From positions 124,001-188,000 of the forward strand of contig CANDNT010000007.1 of the NCBI GenBank assembly GCA_947387485.1: 64,000 nt of DNA, written 5' to 3'. A program made the translations under genes and the position numbers. Below are positions 9,294 through 16,866 of the stretch, one piece after another. This stretch comes from Aquimarina rhabdastrellae (GTDB taxonomy: Bacteria > Bacteroidota > Bacteroidia > Flavobacteriales > Flavobacteriaceae). Position 1 is the stretch's first letter. Every line of letters begins with the position of its first letter. The notes beneath the pieces are model-generated. The model did no database searches, was not told the origin of the DNA, and was given only the letters and a program-made list of their open reading frames with translations.

Positions 9294-9839
9294 TTATTGT
9301 TTCAACCCATTATTATATGTAGTGTTTCTTTTCATTCTGTATGATGGATGATTTAAACCTGTTGGTTCAAAAAATTCTACGCCAACATATTTAAATCCCA
9401 ATTTATGTAATAATTTCTTTGAGCCAATATTGTTCGGATTATGACCAGCGAAAAGTTCATTAGCTTTTAGGTCAACAAAAGCATATTTAATAATTCTTTT
9501 TGCGGATTCTTTGGCAATTCCTTTTTTCCAATGTTTTGGAACAATATGGAACCCTATTTCGTAAACTCCTTTATCTAAATCATAAGGTTTTAATCCACAG
9601 CAACCAACAAATTCATTATTATCGAGTAAGAAAATCGGATAATATTGAATCCCATACTTTTTATAGTTTTCAACTTCATAGTTCAGTTTTTCAAATATTT
9701 GACTGTCATCTAATTTGCCTCTAGAATCAATAAGTTTTGTCACATTTATATCTCCCCACAATTCCTTTGCTAATAGAAATTTTTCTTTAGTCCAAGTTGA
9801 AAAACCTAATCTCTCGCTTTTTATAAAATAATTGTTCAA
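9294..9839 (-). CDS. GNAT-family N-acetyltransferase
   Basis: A 181-residue protein with the RimJ/RimL-type GNAT layout: SERLGFSTWTKEKF start, NNEFVGCCGLKPYDLDKGVYEIGFHIVPKHWKKGIAKESAKRIIKYAF (acetyl-CoA motif A), and HNPNNIGSKKLLHKLGFKYVG (motif B). It should transfer an acetyl group from acetyl-CoA to an amine of a protein or small molecule. It is a single gene next to a degenerate cassette-type hairpin (9873-9940) and could itself be a cassette gene. Confidence 0.85.
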   Translation of the reverse strand: MNNYFIKSERLGFSTWTKEKFLLAKELWGDINVTKLIDSRGKLDDSQIFEKLNYEVENYKKYGIQYYPIFLLDNNEFVGCCGLKPYDLDKGVYEIGFHIVPKHWKKGIAKESAKRIIKYAFVDLKANELFAGHNPNNIGSKKLLHKLGFKYVGVEFFEPTGLNHPSYRMKRNTTYNNGLKQ

Positions 9840-9872
9840 TTTTTCTTTCTAATTCGAGTTTTACATTACATA

Positions 9873-9940
9873 CATCGTTCATTCAGTATAAGAAACGTAA
9901 GGCCGGTGATAAGCTATTACGTTTCTGATTGGTACTAAGC
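9873..9940 (-). repeat. Degenerate attC-like hairpin
   Basis: A perfect 10-bp inverted repeat (AGAAACGTAA, 9891-9900, with 9917-9926) encloses a 16-base loop. Read on the minus strand, the loop begins AGCTTATCACCGG, resembling the loop of the attC-like site at 14157-14225 (AGCTTCCTACCGTC). The expected GAACGTT end is altered to GAACGATGT. The first simple site is not recognisable. Probably an eroded cassette recombination site; a plain terminator is also possible. Confidence 0.35.
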
Positions 9941-10065
9941 CAAATATAAATATTTTGCTTTTATCTTTTTTCTCATAAACGCCAATTTTATATTTGACGA
10001 TTTTGCAAATAAACAGAGACCTTTTGATTAAGAATTACAGCCCTATGTTTTCTTATACATTGTGC

Positions 10066-11760
10066 CTGTTGCACAAGTATTAGATAAAAATAGTATTATT
10101 TCGTAAATTGATGTATGCAAGGCAAGAAGATTTATCAAGAAAAACCATTCACTCATTTTCAATTGAGTGATCGTATAGCCAAAACAAATTTCTATCGTCG
10201 ATTAAAAGAAGTTATCCACTTAGATTTTTTATACGACAGTACTAAAAAGTTTTATGGTAATAGTGGTCAAAAAAGTATTGACCCTCTAGTATTTTTCAAA
10301 TTGTGTTTAATAGGTTATTTAGAAAATATCATTAGTGATCGTAAGCTTATTGAGCATTGTAGCATGCGATTAGATATTCTTTACTTTTTAGATTATGATC
10401 TAGATGAACAGCTTCCTTGGCATTCTACAATCAGTCGTACTCGACAGCTTTTTCCTGAAGCAGTTTTTGAGCAAGTCTTTACTCATATACTTACCTTGTG
10501 TGTGGACAAGGGTATGGTCAGCGGACATACTCAAGACATAGACTCAGCTCCCATAAAAGCTAATGCTAGTATGGATTCTTTAGAGTTAAAAGTTCCTGCT
10601 AATGAATTAGATGTTCATTTAGCCAAGATCAGACATATTAGTAATAGAGATAAAGAGGTTTTTAGAAAAGCTAAAGAAAAATAAAGCTACTTTACAGCAA
10701 AGAACAATCACAGCTAATACCAAAGAATTAAATAGTATAACAGCTAGAAATAAAAAATGGGCTAAAGATCAAAATCAACGTCAAGACTCCAATAATAAGA
10801 GAAGTCGCTATACAAGCAATAAAACACATTATAGTCCTACAGATCCTGACGCTAGAATTAGTGTAAAGCCTGGTAAAGCAAGAAAGCTCAATTATAGTAG
10901 TCAACTTAGTGTTGATACAGCTCATCATGTAATTACAGATATAAAGGCTTATCATGCTGATAAAAAAGATAATCAATGTCTAGAAGATATAGTTCGTAGA
11001 TTACACAAACGTCTATGGAAACAAGGCTTTGTCTGGGAGAATATTATTGCAGATACAGGCTATAGTAGTGGAGAAGTTTATGCTTTTTTAGAGCAAAGAA
11101 AAATTTATAGTTATATACCTCCTCATGGCACATATAAAGGTGGTCCTGATGGCTTTTCTTATATAAAAGAACAAGATCATTATCTATGTCCTATGGGAGA
11201 GGTTATTCCATTTAAGAAAGTATTTTTAGATTATCAGACGCAGACTAAAAAGAAAGAATATCGTGGTTCTTCTAAACAATGTAAAAACTGCCCATTAGCT
11301 TTACAATGTCTAGGAAAAACAGCCAAAGAAAAGAAGTTTTCTGTAACCTATTATCGTGAACAATACGAACGAAATAAAACTAGAATACATAGTAATAAAG
11401 GAAAATACATGAAGCGAAAAAGACAAAGTACAGTTGAACCAGTCTTTGGAACGCTAACTCAATTTATGGGATTAAGAAAGATTAATACTATAGGTATACA
11501 ACAAGCCAGTAAGGTAATGATACTTTCTGCTATTGCGTATAATCTCAAAAAATACTTGAAATTCTCTAAAAACCTGAGCAAGAGTATTGCTAAAATCAAA
11601 ACACCTAGTTATAAATCTCTATATGTTGAATTAGGAGCGTATTATATCTCTTTTAAGGAACTTTAATTTTATCAATTAAATATCCTTATCTCATAAGAAA
11701 AACCCTTTTAAAGAGCTTTTCTTCTTCTTTATATTTTATAATTATTGACTTGTGCAACAG
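10066..11760 (+). mobile_element. IS1182-family insertion sequence
   Basis: A 1,695-bp element bounded by perfect 13-bp terminal inverted repeats (CTGTTGCACAAGT at 10066-10078; its complement at 11748-11760), with a transposase gene inside. I see no target duplication at the ends. Its right end lies 8 bp from the R'' core of a cassette recombination site at 11769-11777, so it has inserted into an attC site. The other half of that site is not recognisable left of the element, which suggests a deletion or decay. Confidence 0.85.
10115..11666 (+). pseudogene. IS1182-family transposase, frameshifted in an A-run
   Basis: The reading frame from 10115 encodes the N-terminal half (residues 1-189: DUF772-like region LSDRIAKTNFYRRLKEVI...STISRTRQLFPE and DIDSAPIKANAS with the first catalytic Asp). 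It ends at TAA 10682-10684. The rest (LNYSSQLSVDTAHHVITD, ENIIADTGYSSGE, KQCKNCPLALQC, STVEPVFGTLTQ with the late Glu) is open in another frame through 11666. Removing one A from the A5 run at 10677-10681 restores one protein of about 517 residues, normal for the family. Cause: mutation, transcriptional slippage on the A-run or a sequencing error. Confidence 0.8.
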
Positions 11761-11768
11761 TTACTGGT

Positions 11769-11777
11769 GTTGTAGCT
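11769..11777 (-). repeat. R'' half of an attC-like site cut by the IS
   Basis: On the minus strand, AGCTACAAC follows the stop of the 163-residue gene. It is exactly complementary to the R' end (GTTGTAGCT) at 12301-12309 that opens this cassette. The stem that should follow is replaced after 8 bases by the IS end. Confidence 0.65.
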
Positions 11778-11788
11778 AGTTTTTCTTT

Positions 11789-12280
11789 TCAATAAGTTGC
11801 TCCAGGTTTACTTATTCCATTTTTATCAGGAACATACAAATGAAACGTATTTTGTTCGTCACAAAAGTCTGGCTCCAAAATTATTGATATTTTTTCTCCA
11901 ATAGTATCCGACAAAATCTCTTTAAGTTCGTTAACATTCTCAACAGTATTCCATTCCGAACCGCCATTTTGTTGATATTCTCTGTAAGTATTATTTACAA
12001 TTAGCAATTCATGGTCAAAACTATTTTCAACTTGAGATTCCATTACAATTTTTATAAAATCCTCAGTTACTAATCCATTATTTAATTCATTAATCTCTTT
12101 AAATGCAGTTATTGAATCACTTTCATTACTCTCATTAATAAGCTCATCTAATTCATTTGAATTCTCCATAAAGAAATAGTTCCGGTTATTTCCAGAGTTT
12201 GGGATTCTAACCAATATTAAAACCTTAGCATTGTCTTTTAGTAATTCCGTTACTCTCTTTATAAAGTCACTTTTTGTCAT
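11789..12280 (-). CDS. Cassette-borne protein of unknown function
   Basis: A 163-residue soluble protein without signal peptide or membrane segments; I do not recognise the family. It is acidic and Asn/Glu-rich (NSNELDELINESNESD). It contains an N-terminal helix (MTKSDFIKRVTELLKDN), a strand KVLILVRIP, a central helical part and a final strand pair (KISIILEPDFCDEQNTFHLYVPD). It fills one integron-type cassette: its start is 28 bp inside the attC end at 12309 and its stop 11 bp before the R'' at 11777. This tight packing is typical of cassette genes. Confidence 0.7.
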   Translation of the reverse strand: MTKSDFIKRVTELLKDNAKVLILVRIPNSGNNRNYFFMENSNELDELINESNESDSITAFKEINELNNGLVTEDFIKIVMESQVENSFDHELLIVNNTYREYQQNGGSEWNTVENVNELKEILSDTIGEKISIILEPDFCDEQNTFHLYVPDKNGISKPGATY

Positions 12281-12300
12281 TTATAGATTGTGATTTAATT

Positions 12301-12370
12301 AGCTACAACGTTCCTTGTATATTGCGTCTGCCTGTCGAAGGCGACAAATGCAATATACAAACTGTTAGGC
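12301..12370 (-). repeat. attC-like cassette recombination site (C)
   Basis: Read on the minus strand: R'' GCCTAAC (12370-12364), AGT, an 11-bp perfect stem (TTGTATATTGC with GCAATATACAA) around a 24-base loop that has its own short stem, then GGAAC and the cut core GTTGTAGCT (12309-12301). R'' pairs with the R' that opens the same cassette at 13370-13376 in 6 of 7 positions (GTTGGGC). Layout and AACGTT core match sites A and B. Confidence 0.8.
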
Positions 12371-12378
12371 AAAGTTTT

Positions 12379-13047
12379 TTACTCTTTCGAGTTTAAGTAT
12401 TCATATTTGATCAAGTCATTTTTGGACATTATTTCAATTTTCTCAGCCTCCTTAATTACAAAATTTCGATCTGTTATTTCTAAAACATCATTATAATAAT
12501 GATCCGTTAAAATTATTCCCTTTGTTTCTTTAAGATTAAGCAATAGTTTTTTGATAATGTCTTTGTACAGCGGTTCAATCATCGAAAAAGGTTCATCTAA
12601 CATCATAAAAGGATGATCTAGATTCCCAATAATTAGTAATTCAAAATATCGTAATTGTCCTAGAGATAGTTTCCCCGTTTTTATTTTTTCAAAGTCTGAT
12701 ATTTTTGGAGCATAAAAGATTTTATCCTGATCATCTCCGTTTGGGAAAAACATAGGTATGATTTCTCTTACAGTTTTTTCTTTTGGCAAAAATGTGTCTT
12801 GAGGTAAGTAAGCTATTTGTTTAGATGGAATAATTTCTTTTGGTACAATTGTTTTTGAATTAATTTTTATTTGAATTGAATCAGCTTTTACAGTTCCAAA
12901 GATTAATTTTAAAAATGTTGATTTTCCAGTTCCATTGCGTCCAAAAAACCCAATGATTTCTCCAGTTTTACATTTAAGAGAAATGTCTTTTAAAATTACT
13001 TTTTTACGGTAAGATTTATTAAGATTAGTTACCTCTAGCAAATTCAT
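12379..13047 (-). CDS. ABC transporter ATP-binding protein
   Basis: A 222-residue ATPase with all ABC motifs: Walker A GFFGRNGTGKSTFLKL (residues about 33-48), Q-loop AYLPQDTFLP, signature KLSLGQLRYFELL, Walker B HPFMMLDEPFSMIEP and H-loop ILTDHYYND. It resembles ATPases of small exporters, such as antibiotic or bacteriocin self-protection pumps. Its ATG follows directly on the TAA of the small membrane gene at 13048-13329 (no spacer), so the two are translated together as the content of one cassette. Substrate unknown. Confidence 0.85.
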   Translation of the reverse strand: MNLLEVTNLNKSYRKKVILKDISLKCKTGEIIGFFGRNGTGKSTFLKLIFGTVKADSIQIKINSKTIVPKEIIPSKQIAYLPQDTFLPKEKTVREIIPMFFPNGDDQDKIFYAPKISDFEKIKTGKLSLGQLRYFELLIIGNLDHPFMMLDEPFSMIEPLYKDIIKKLLLNLKETKGIILTDHYYNDVLEITDRNFVIKEAEKIEIMSKNDLIKYEYLNSKE

Positions 13048-13329
13048 TTAATTGAATATCATATAAATTAAATGAATTAAGAAAGATATAGAGGTATTTA
13101 TTATCCATACTTTTTTTACCAAATTCATTTTGGTTAAACCTAGATTGTGATATCCAAAATATTCATTCTTTTTAAATGCTCCAAAACCAATATAGCCAAT
13201 TAAAATACCAAAGGAGGAAAATATAATTAAACTCCAAAAAATACCAGATGTAAATCCAAAAAATAATGAAAAGGGAAGATTGAACATATTGACATCTAAA
13301 TAGTATTTCCAAATCGCCCTACTATACAT
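13048..13329 (-). CDS. Small membrane protein, probable partner of the ABC ATPase
   Basis: A 93-residue protein with two or three hydrophobic segments: about 16-33 (FNLPFSLFFGFTSGIFWS), 34-52 (LIIFSSFGILIGYIGFGAF) and 74-92 (IINTSISFLIHLIYMI). It is too small for an ordinary ABC permease, so it would have to oligomerise or regulate the ATPase. Pairing with the ATPase rests on the abutting stop and start codons and on both genes lying inside one cassette (12309-13375). Family not recognised. Confidence 0.7.
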   Translation of the reverse strand: MYSRAIWKYYLDVNMFNLPFSLFFGFTSGIFWSLIIFSSFGILIGYIGFGAFKKNEYFGYHNLGLTKMNLVKKVWIINTSISFLIHLIYMIFN

Positions 13330-13369
13330 TTTTCAATCTTAAGTTTAATTTCATATAGTTTTCAATTTT

Positions 13370-13429
13370 GCCCAACGTTCTGTGTATGGTGCGTATCCCG
13401 AAGGGTATGCACTATACACCTTGTTATCT
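13370..13429 (-). repeat. attC-like cassette recombination site (B)
   Basis: Read on the minus strand: R'' AGATAAC (13429-13423), AAG, an 11-bp stem (GTGTATAGTGC with GCACCATACAC, one mismatch), a loop that folds on itself (ATACCC/GGGTAT), then AGAAC and core GTTGGGC (13376-13370), which fits the classical GTTRRRY. R'' is exactly complementary to the R' of site A, which opens the cassette (9 of 9 bases including flanks). Confidence 0.85.
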
Positions 13430-13434
13430 TCTTT

Positions 13435-14148
13435 TCATTTTATATTTTCTATCCATTCTCTAGCTAAAGCTTCCACATATTCTTCAAATGTCACCACGCT
13501 TTTATAAGTATGGAATGTATACTCGGGTTGATTTGCCATGAATTCTACATTATCAAAGCAATGGTCATGAGAGAAGAGAAATACTTTTTTAGTTGGAGGG
13601 TCATATAGCGTTAAAGCTCCATTTGCCTCGCAAACAAATGCAATTAGGTTAGAATGGTCAATTTCTTTTTTCCCATCTTCTTCACAGGTCATTGAATAAT
13701 AATCATCCCAATCGCCAATTCCACTGGAACATTCTGAACCGATAAACATGAAGTTTTGATTATTAGAAAATGAGTTTTCGGGCTCATTAAATGATTCTCG
13801 AATTCCTCCGATATTCCTCAATAGTATTTCATGTTCTTGGATTAATTCACATTTATATTCCTCCGCAGTTTCACGTTGATTTAGCCAACCGCAAATCTGT
13901 CCATCAATAGTGTCCCAAGCGAATAAAGTGTAGTTTATGTGGTTAATTTTAAAGTAAGTCTGTCGTGACTTCAGAATCAATTCAGTGAGTTTTGGGAAAG
14001 TATTCTTGAATTCCTCAGTCAACCGCATTTCTTGTTGTTCTTCAAATTCGACTTGAGAATTAGGGTTATGAAACCAACTTACCTCAGACTTAAATATCTC
14101 AAAGTCCTTATTTGTTTCTTTTCTCTTATTTCTATTAAATATTCCCAT
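13435..14148 (-). CDS. Cassette-borne protein, possibly SUKH (SMI1/KNR4)-like
   Basis: A 237-residue soluble protein without signal peptide. The last 80 residues (NLIAFVCEANGALTLYDPPTKKVFLFSHDHCFDNVEF...SVVTFEEYVEALAREW) look like the end of a SUKH domain: a strand pair with a GALTLYDPPTKKV turn, then an acidic stretch and a closing helix. SUKH proteins often serve as immunity proteins against nuclease toxins. The N-terminal half is not recognised. It is alone in the 787-bp cassette 13376-14162, starting 14 bp inside it. Fold assignment is tentative. Confidence 0.55.
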   Translation of the reverse strand: MGIFNRNKRKETNKDFEIFKSEVSWFHNPNSQVEFEEQQEMRLTEEFKNTFPKLTELILKSRQTYFKINHINYTLFAWDTIDGQICGWLNQRETAEEYKCELIQEHEILLRNIGGIRESFNEPENSFSNNQNFMFIGSECSSGIGDWDDYYSMTCEEDGKKEIDHSNLIAFVCEANGALTLYDPPTKKVFLFSHDHCFDNVEFMANQPEYTFHTYKSVVTFEEYVEALAREWIENIK

Positions 14149-14156
14149 TCAATTGA

Positions 14157-14225
14157 AGATAACGTTTCGTGTAAGAGTAGTGGCTGACGGTAGGAAGCTA
14201 TTACTTTTACACTTTGTTGTATGCC
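14157..14225 (-). repeat. attC-like cassette recombination site (A)
   Basis: Read on the minus strand: R'' GGCATACAAC (14225-14216), AAA, a 13-bp stem with two G-T/A mismatches (GTGTAAAAGTAAT with ACTACTCTTACAC), a loop, then GAAAC and core GTTATCT (14163-14157). The R'' is exactly complementary, 10 of 10, to GTTGTATGCC on the minus strand at 16876-16867, which marks the other end of the Septu-like cassette. Confidence 0.85.
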
Positions 14226-14233
14226 GTTTTTTC

Positions 14234-14914
14234 TTATTGTTCTAATCTAGTAATATCAGTATTATCAAACTTATTAAATGTACCTTTAAATGAATTTGTT
14301 AAAGCGTCAACTACTTCAATTTCATTTTCAAAAATCTTAATCCAAACCGACCAAAATCCAGTTGATGTGGCTAAATCTGTAATTGTTTGGATATAGCCGT
14401 TCGGGCGATTATTACAGGTGTAAAAAGATAATGCGTTTTCTGCTTTTCCATACGCTTCACTTCTTTTTATCCATCTTCTATCAGCATCAGACGTTAAAGC
14501 TTCTCCATATCTATTTAAACCTGTTAGTTCCAGTGTTTTTTGTGCAATATCTTTATCAACTGAATTATGTAAGTGATCTTTTAATGTAATTACACCCAAT
14601 GGATGATATTCAAATAAAAGATATGTATTATGAATATCTGGCCAATAATAGTCCTCGAGATTTAATTGAGAATGTCCTTTGATACTATTACAGTTAACAC
14701 AGGCAAGTAGAAAATTATACCAGTTTGTTTCAACATTGGGAGAAATACTTTTAGGAAGTATGTGTTCAACAGCAGGGTTGGTTATTTGATTTTCACAGTA
14801 TGAACAATAGTCTCCAAGTCTGTCAATAAGATAGGGACGAGCATCACCATACTCATTAATTTCTATATTTTCTCCGTCTTCATTAGGAGTATCACCTTTA
14901 TCTATTGCTCTCAT
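14234..14914 (-). CDS. HNH endonuclease, PtuB-like (Septu defence)
   Basis: A 226-residue protein with an N-terminal HNH nuclease core at residues about 35-80: DYCSYCENQI (first Cys pair), VEHILPKS (catalytic His), TNWYNFLLACVNCNSIKGH (Asn, second Cys pair and final His). The C-terminal part (about 90-226) is helical and unassigned. Its ATG overlaps the TGA of the ATPase gene (ATGA), so the two proteins are made in fixed ratio. An ATPase followed by an HNH nuclease is the arrangement of Septu type I (PtuA-PtuB) anti-phage systems, in which the complex degrades DNA. The Septu call is inference from gene order and motifs. Confidence 0.75.
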   Translation of the reverse strand: MRAIDKGDTPNEDGENIEINEYGDARPYLIDRLGDYCSYCENQITNPAVEHILPKSISPNVETNWYNFLLACVNCNSIKGHSQLNLEDYYWPDIHNTYLLFEYHPLGVITLKDHLHNSVDKDIAQKTLELTGLNRYGEALTSDADRRWIKRSEAYGKAENALSFYTCNNRPNGYIQTITDLATSTGFWSVWIKIFENEIEVVDALTNSFKGTFNKFDNTDITRLEQ

Positions 14915-16188
14915 TTCAAAAGGTGTTTAAATGATTCTAGATAAGTAACATATGCAGGGTCATTGTAAAATGGAATTAATAGATTTTCTAATTCTTTTTT
15001 TATTTTCTCTACCTCTTTAGGATCACTATTATGCTTCCCCTCATTTATTAACTTGTAGTATTTATCAGCAACAATTTTCATATCTGTAAATCGTTTACTT
15101 TTTTGAGCTTCTTTTACTCCCATTTCTCCTTCAACTATCTCTTCTAACCCTATCATTTCATAGTCATCAGACATGTTCTTACCTTCCAAATCTATTAGTT
15201 CATCATTTTTTAAACTTTGAACAATAAAAGGAGAATGAGTTGTAGTGATAAATTGGATATTTGGAAATGTTTCTTTCAGTTTGGAAACTATACTTCTTTG
15301 CCATTTAGGGTGTAAATGTAAATCAAGTTCATCTATTAGTACTATTCCAGGACTTTTAAGAGCTGCATCTAGTTCTAAATATGGGTTTAATAATACACAA
15401 CGATAAGCAATGTCAGCAACAAGTCCTACTATATTTCTTTGTCCATCGCTTAAATAATTAAAAGGTAATGTTTCGTGATTGTCACCTGATCTCATAGCCA
15501 TTAATTGATCTTCTTCAACTCCATGAAAGATTGTTTCCCAACCTTCAAGGCAATTACTTACGGCTCGTTTAATAACTTGAGCTCTCCATTTTGCTGTTTT
15601 ATTTCCTTGAAGAAGAGATAATTCCATTGTCTTAAACCAAGACGCAAATCTTTTTATGCTTGAAGTTGAATCAAGGCAATTATAATACCCTTCATATCGA
15701 GATCCTTTGGGTAGAGTTTTTAATCTTTTAGAAGGTTCACTAAAAAGCCTTCCACAACCTAAATAATCAAATACGGGTAATACTAATTCTTTTCCTCCAT
15801 CTTCTGATAAAGCAGTAAAATGCTTTTTTGAAATTCTCCTTAAATCCTTATCATCTCCCTGCATGTACCCCCAATCAATATGTGATTTTTTGATTGTCCA
15901 TGAAATCGGAGTTTCATTAAGTTCACCTTCTACTATAATGGAGGTTCTTACTTTTTTCTCAATACTTTGACCAAAGTTTTCAACTCTTGCATCTTCTTTT
16001 CTAATGGGGCGCACATTTTTTCCTTGGCTAACGGCAACATAAGGATTAATAGCAGCAGCTAATGCTTCTAAAACAGATGTCTTTCCAGAACCATTTTCTC
16101 CAATTAAAACATTAAAGTTACCGTTGAAATTGAACGTTCTATCTTCAATTCCTCGAAAGTCAATTATTCTAATATTATGAATTTTCAT
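14911..16188 (-). CDS. AAA/SMC-like ATPase, PtuA-like (Septu defence)
   Basis: A 425-residue ATPase of the RecF/OLD/AAA_21 class. It has an N-terminal KIHNIRIIDFRGIEDRTF strand pair and Walker A LIGENGSGKTSVLEAL (residues about 29-44). The signature is YLSDGQRNIVGLVADIAY (about 245-262), Walker B GIVLIDELDLHLHPKWQ (about 285-301) and the H-loop FITTTHSPFIVQSL. The C-terminal 100 residues are helical. The length is near that of PtuA. It lies between an Xre regulator (11-bp gap) and the HNH gene (4-bp overlap). Alternatives are the ATPase of a retron or an OLD-type system, but no reverse transcriptase or TOPRIM domain is present. Confidence 0.75.
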   Translation of the reverse strand: MKIHNIRIIDFRGIEDRTFNFNGNFNVLIGENGSGKTSVLEALAAAINPYVAVSQGKNVRPIRKEDARVENFGQSIEKKVRTSIIVEGELNETPISWTIKKSHIDWGYMQGDDKDLRRISKKHFTALSEDGGKELVLPVFDYLGCGRLFSEPSKRLKTLPKGSRYEGYYNCLDSTSSIKRFASWFKTMELSLLQGNKTAKWRAQVIKRAVSNCLEGWETIFHGVEEDQLMAMRSGDNHETLPFNYLSDGQRNIVGLVADIAYRCVLLNPYLELDAALKSPGIVLIDELDLHLHPKWQRSIVSKLKETFPNIQFITTTHSPFIVQSLKNDELIDLEGKNMSDDYEMIGLEEIVEGEMGVKEAQKSKRFTDMKIVADKYYKLINEGKHNSDPKEVEKIKKELENLLIPFYNDPAYVTYLESFKHLLK

Positions 16189-16199
16189 AGGACTTAAAT

Positions 16200-16421
16200 T
16201 TAGTTGTCAAGGTTTTTAGTAGGTACTAATAATTCTCGAACATCAACGTCAAGTACTTCAGCTATCTCGATTAACGTTTCTAATGAAGGTTGCATATCAT
16301 TTGTACACCATCTTGAAATAGTTGTTCTGTTTTTATGTACTTTCTCTGAAAGCCATTTATTTGTTCTATCCTTTTCAGCTAGTACAACTCTAATTCTATT
16401 GATTTGCTTTTTAGAAGTCAT
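16200..16421 (-). CDS. Xre-family HTH regulator of the Septu-like operon
   Basis: A 73-residue single-domain Xre/Cro-type protein: QINRIRVVLAEKDRTNKWLSEKVHKNRTTISRWCTNDMQPSLETLIEIAEVLDVDVRELL. The recognition helix is around RTTISRWC. ATGs at 16427, 16442 and 16451 would lengthen it by up to ten residues; the ATG at 16421 is chosen because it opens directly into the domain. It is the first gene of the operon with the ATPase and nuclease. It probably represses them through the repeats in the divergent promoter region at 16514-16556. Confidence 0.8.
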   Translation of the reverse strand: MTSKKQINRIRVVLAEKDRTNKWLSEKVHKNRTTISRWCTNDMQPSLETLIEIAEVLDVDVRELLVPTKNLDN

Positions 16422-16513
16422 TTGCATCGTTTTATGTTGCATGAATAGCAATTAAAACAAATTTAGTTGATTAATTTGTTTTTAGTTTTTTCTTTTTTTG
16501 CTATATTTGATTC

Positions 16514-16556
16514 GTAAAACGATTCATTATTTGTGTAAAACGATTTTAATGAATCG
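16514..16556. promoter_or_regulatory. Candidate operator between the Xre gene and the divergent small gene
   Basis: Two identical 11-bp copies of GTAAAACGATT (16514-16524 and 16535-16545) lie 21 bp apart, two helical turns. They are overlaid by an inverted pair CGATTCATT (16520-16528) and AATGAATCG (16548-16556). The site sits between the divergent start codons at 16421 and 16590, where an autoregulating Xre protein would bind. Binding itself is inference. Confidence 0.5.
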
Positions 16557-16589
16557 AAATTAGAATTAATTAATGTTTTAATCTTTTTT

Positions 16590-16781
16590 ATGAGCAGATA
16601 CACCAAAGCGGATTTAGAGAGAATAGTTTCCATGCAGTATGAAAACTTAAATGCAATTCATGATTTATTAAGTATCATGAAGCATCAAAATGAATTATTG
16701 AATAATGCCAATAAGAAATTGAAAGATGAAATTAATGGTGTTAAACGAAAAATGTATTCTGGAAAGATTGTGAAGTCTTAA
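16590..16781 (+). CDS. Small coiled-coil protein, divergent from the Septu-like operon
   Basis: A 63-residue, highly charged, almost wholly helical protein (MSRYTKADLERIVSMQYENL..., then LLNNANKKLKDEINGVKRKM) without membrane segment. I do not recognise it. It lies inside the same cassette as the Septu-like genes but points the other way, and shares the 168-bp promoter region with the Xre gene. It could be an accessory or regulatory partner, or an unrelated passenger. It is followed by a short hairpin-like AGTACCAATTCT...AGAGTTGGTACT near 16804-16832 that can serve as terminator. Confidence 0.55.
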   Translation: MSRYTKADLERIVSMQYENLNAIHDLLSIMKHQNELLNNANKKLKDEINGVKRKMYSGKIVKS

Positions 16782-16803
16782 TGGAATAGGGAAGAGTAGA
16801 TTG

Positions 16804-16832
16804 AAGTACCAATTCTTTTAGTAGAGTTGGTA
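16804..16832 (+). terminator. Probable terminator of the small divergent gene
   Basis: AGTACCAATTCT and AGAGTTGGTACT form an imperfect stem 20-50 bp past the stop of the 63-residue gene and are followed by TTTTTATTGG on the plus strand. Confidence 0.6.
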
Positions 16833-16866
16833 CTTTTTATTGGTTTTATTTTTTGTTTTCGCAAAT

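Noticed and set aside
10728..10976. A minus-strand 82-codon membrane-like frame inside the IS
   Set aside because: It is antisense to the middle of the transposase, whose frame is continuous there once the A-run shift is allowed.
12301..14225. Reading the repeated hairpins as ordinary transcription terminators or as a CRISPR array
   Set aside because: They lack T-runs, share an AACGTT end and have ends complementary to the opposite end of the same cassette. Spacing is gene-sized, not the 60-75 bp repeat-spacer unit of CRISPR.
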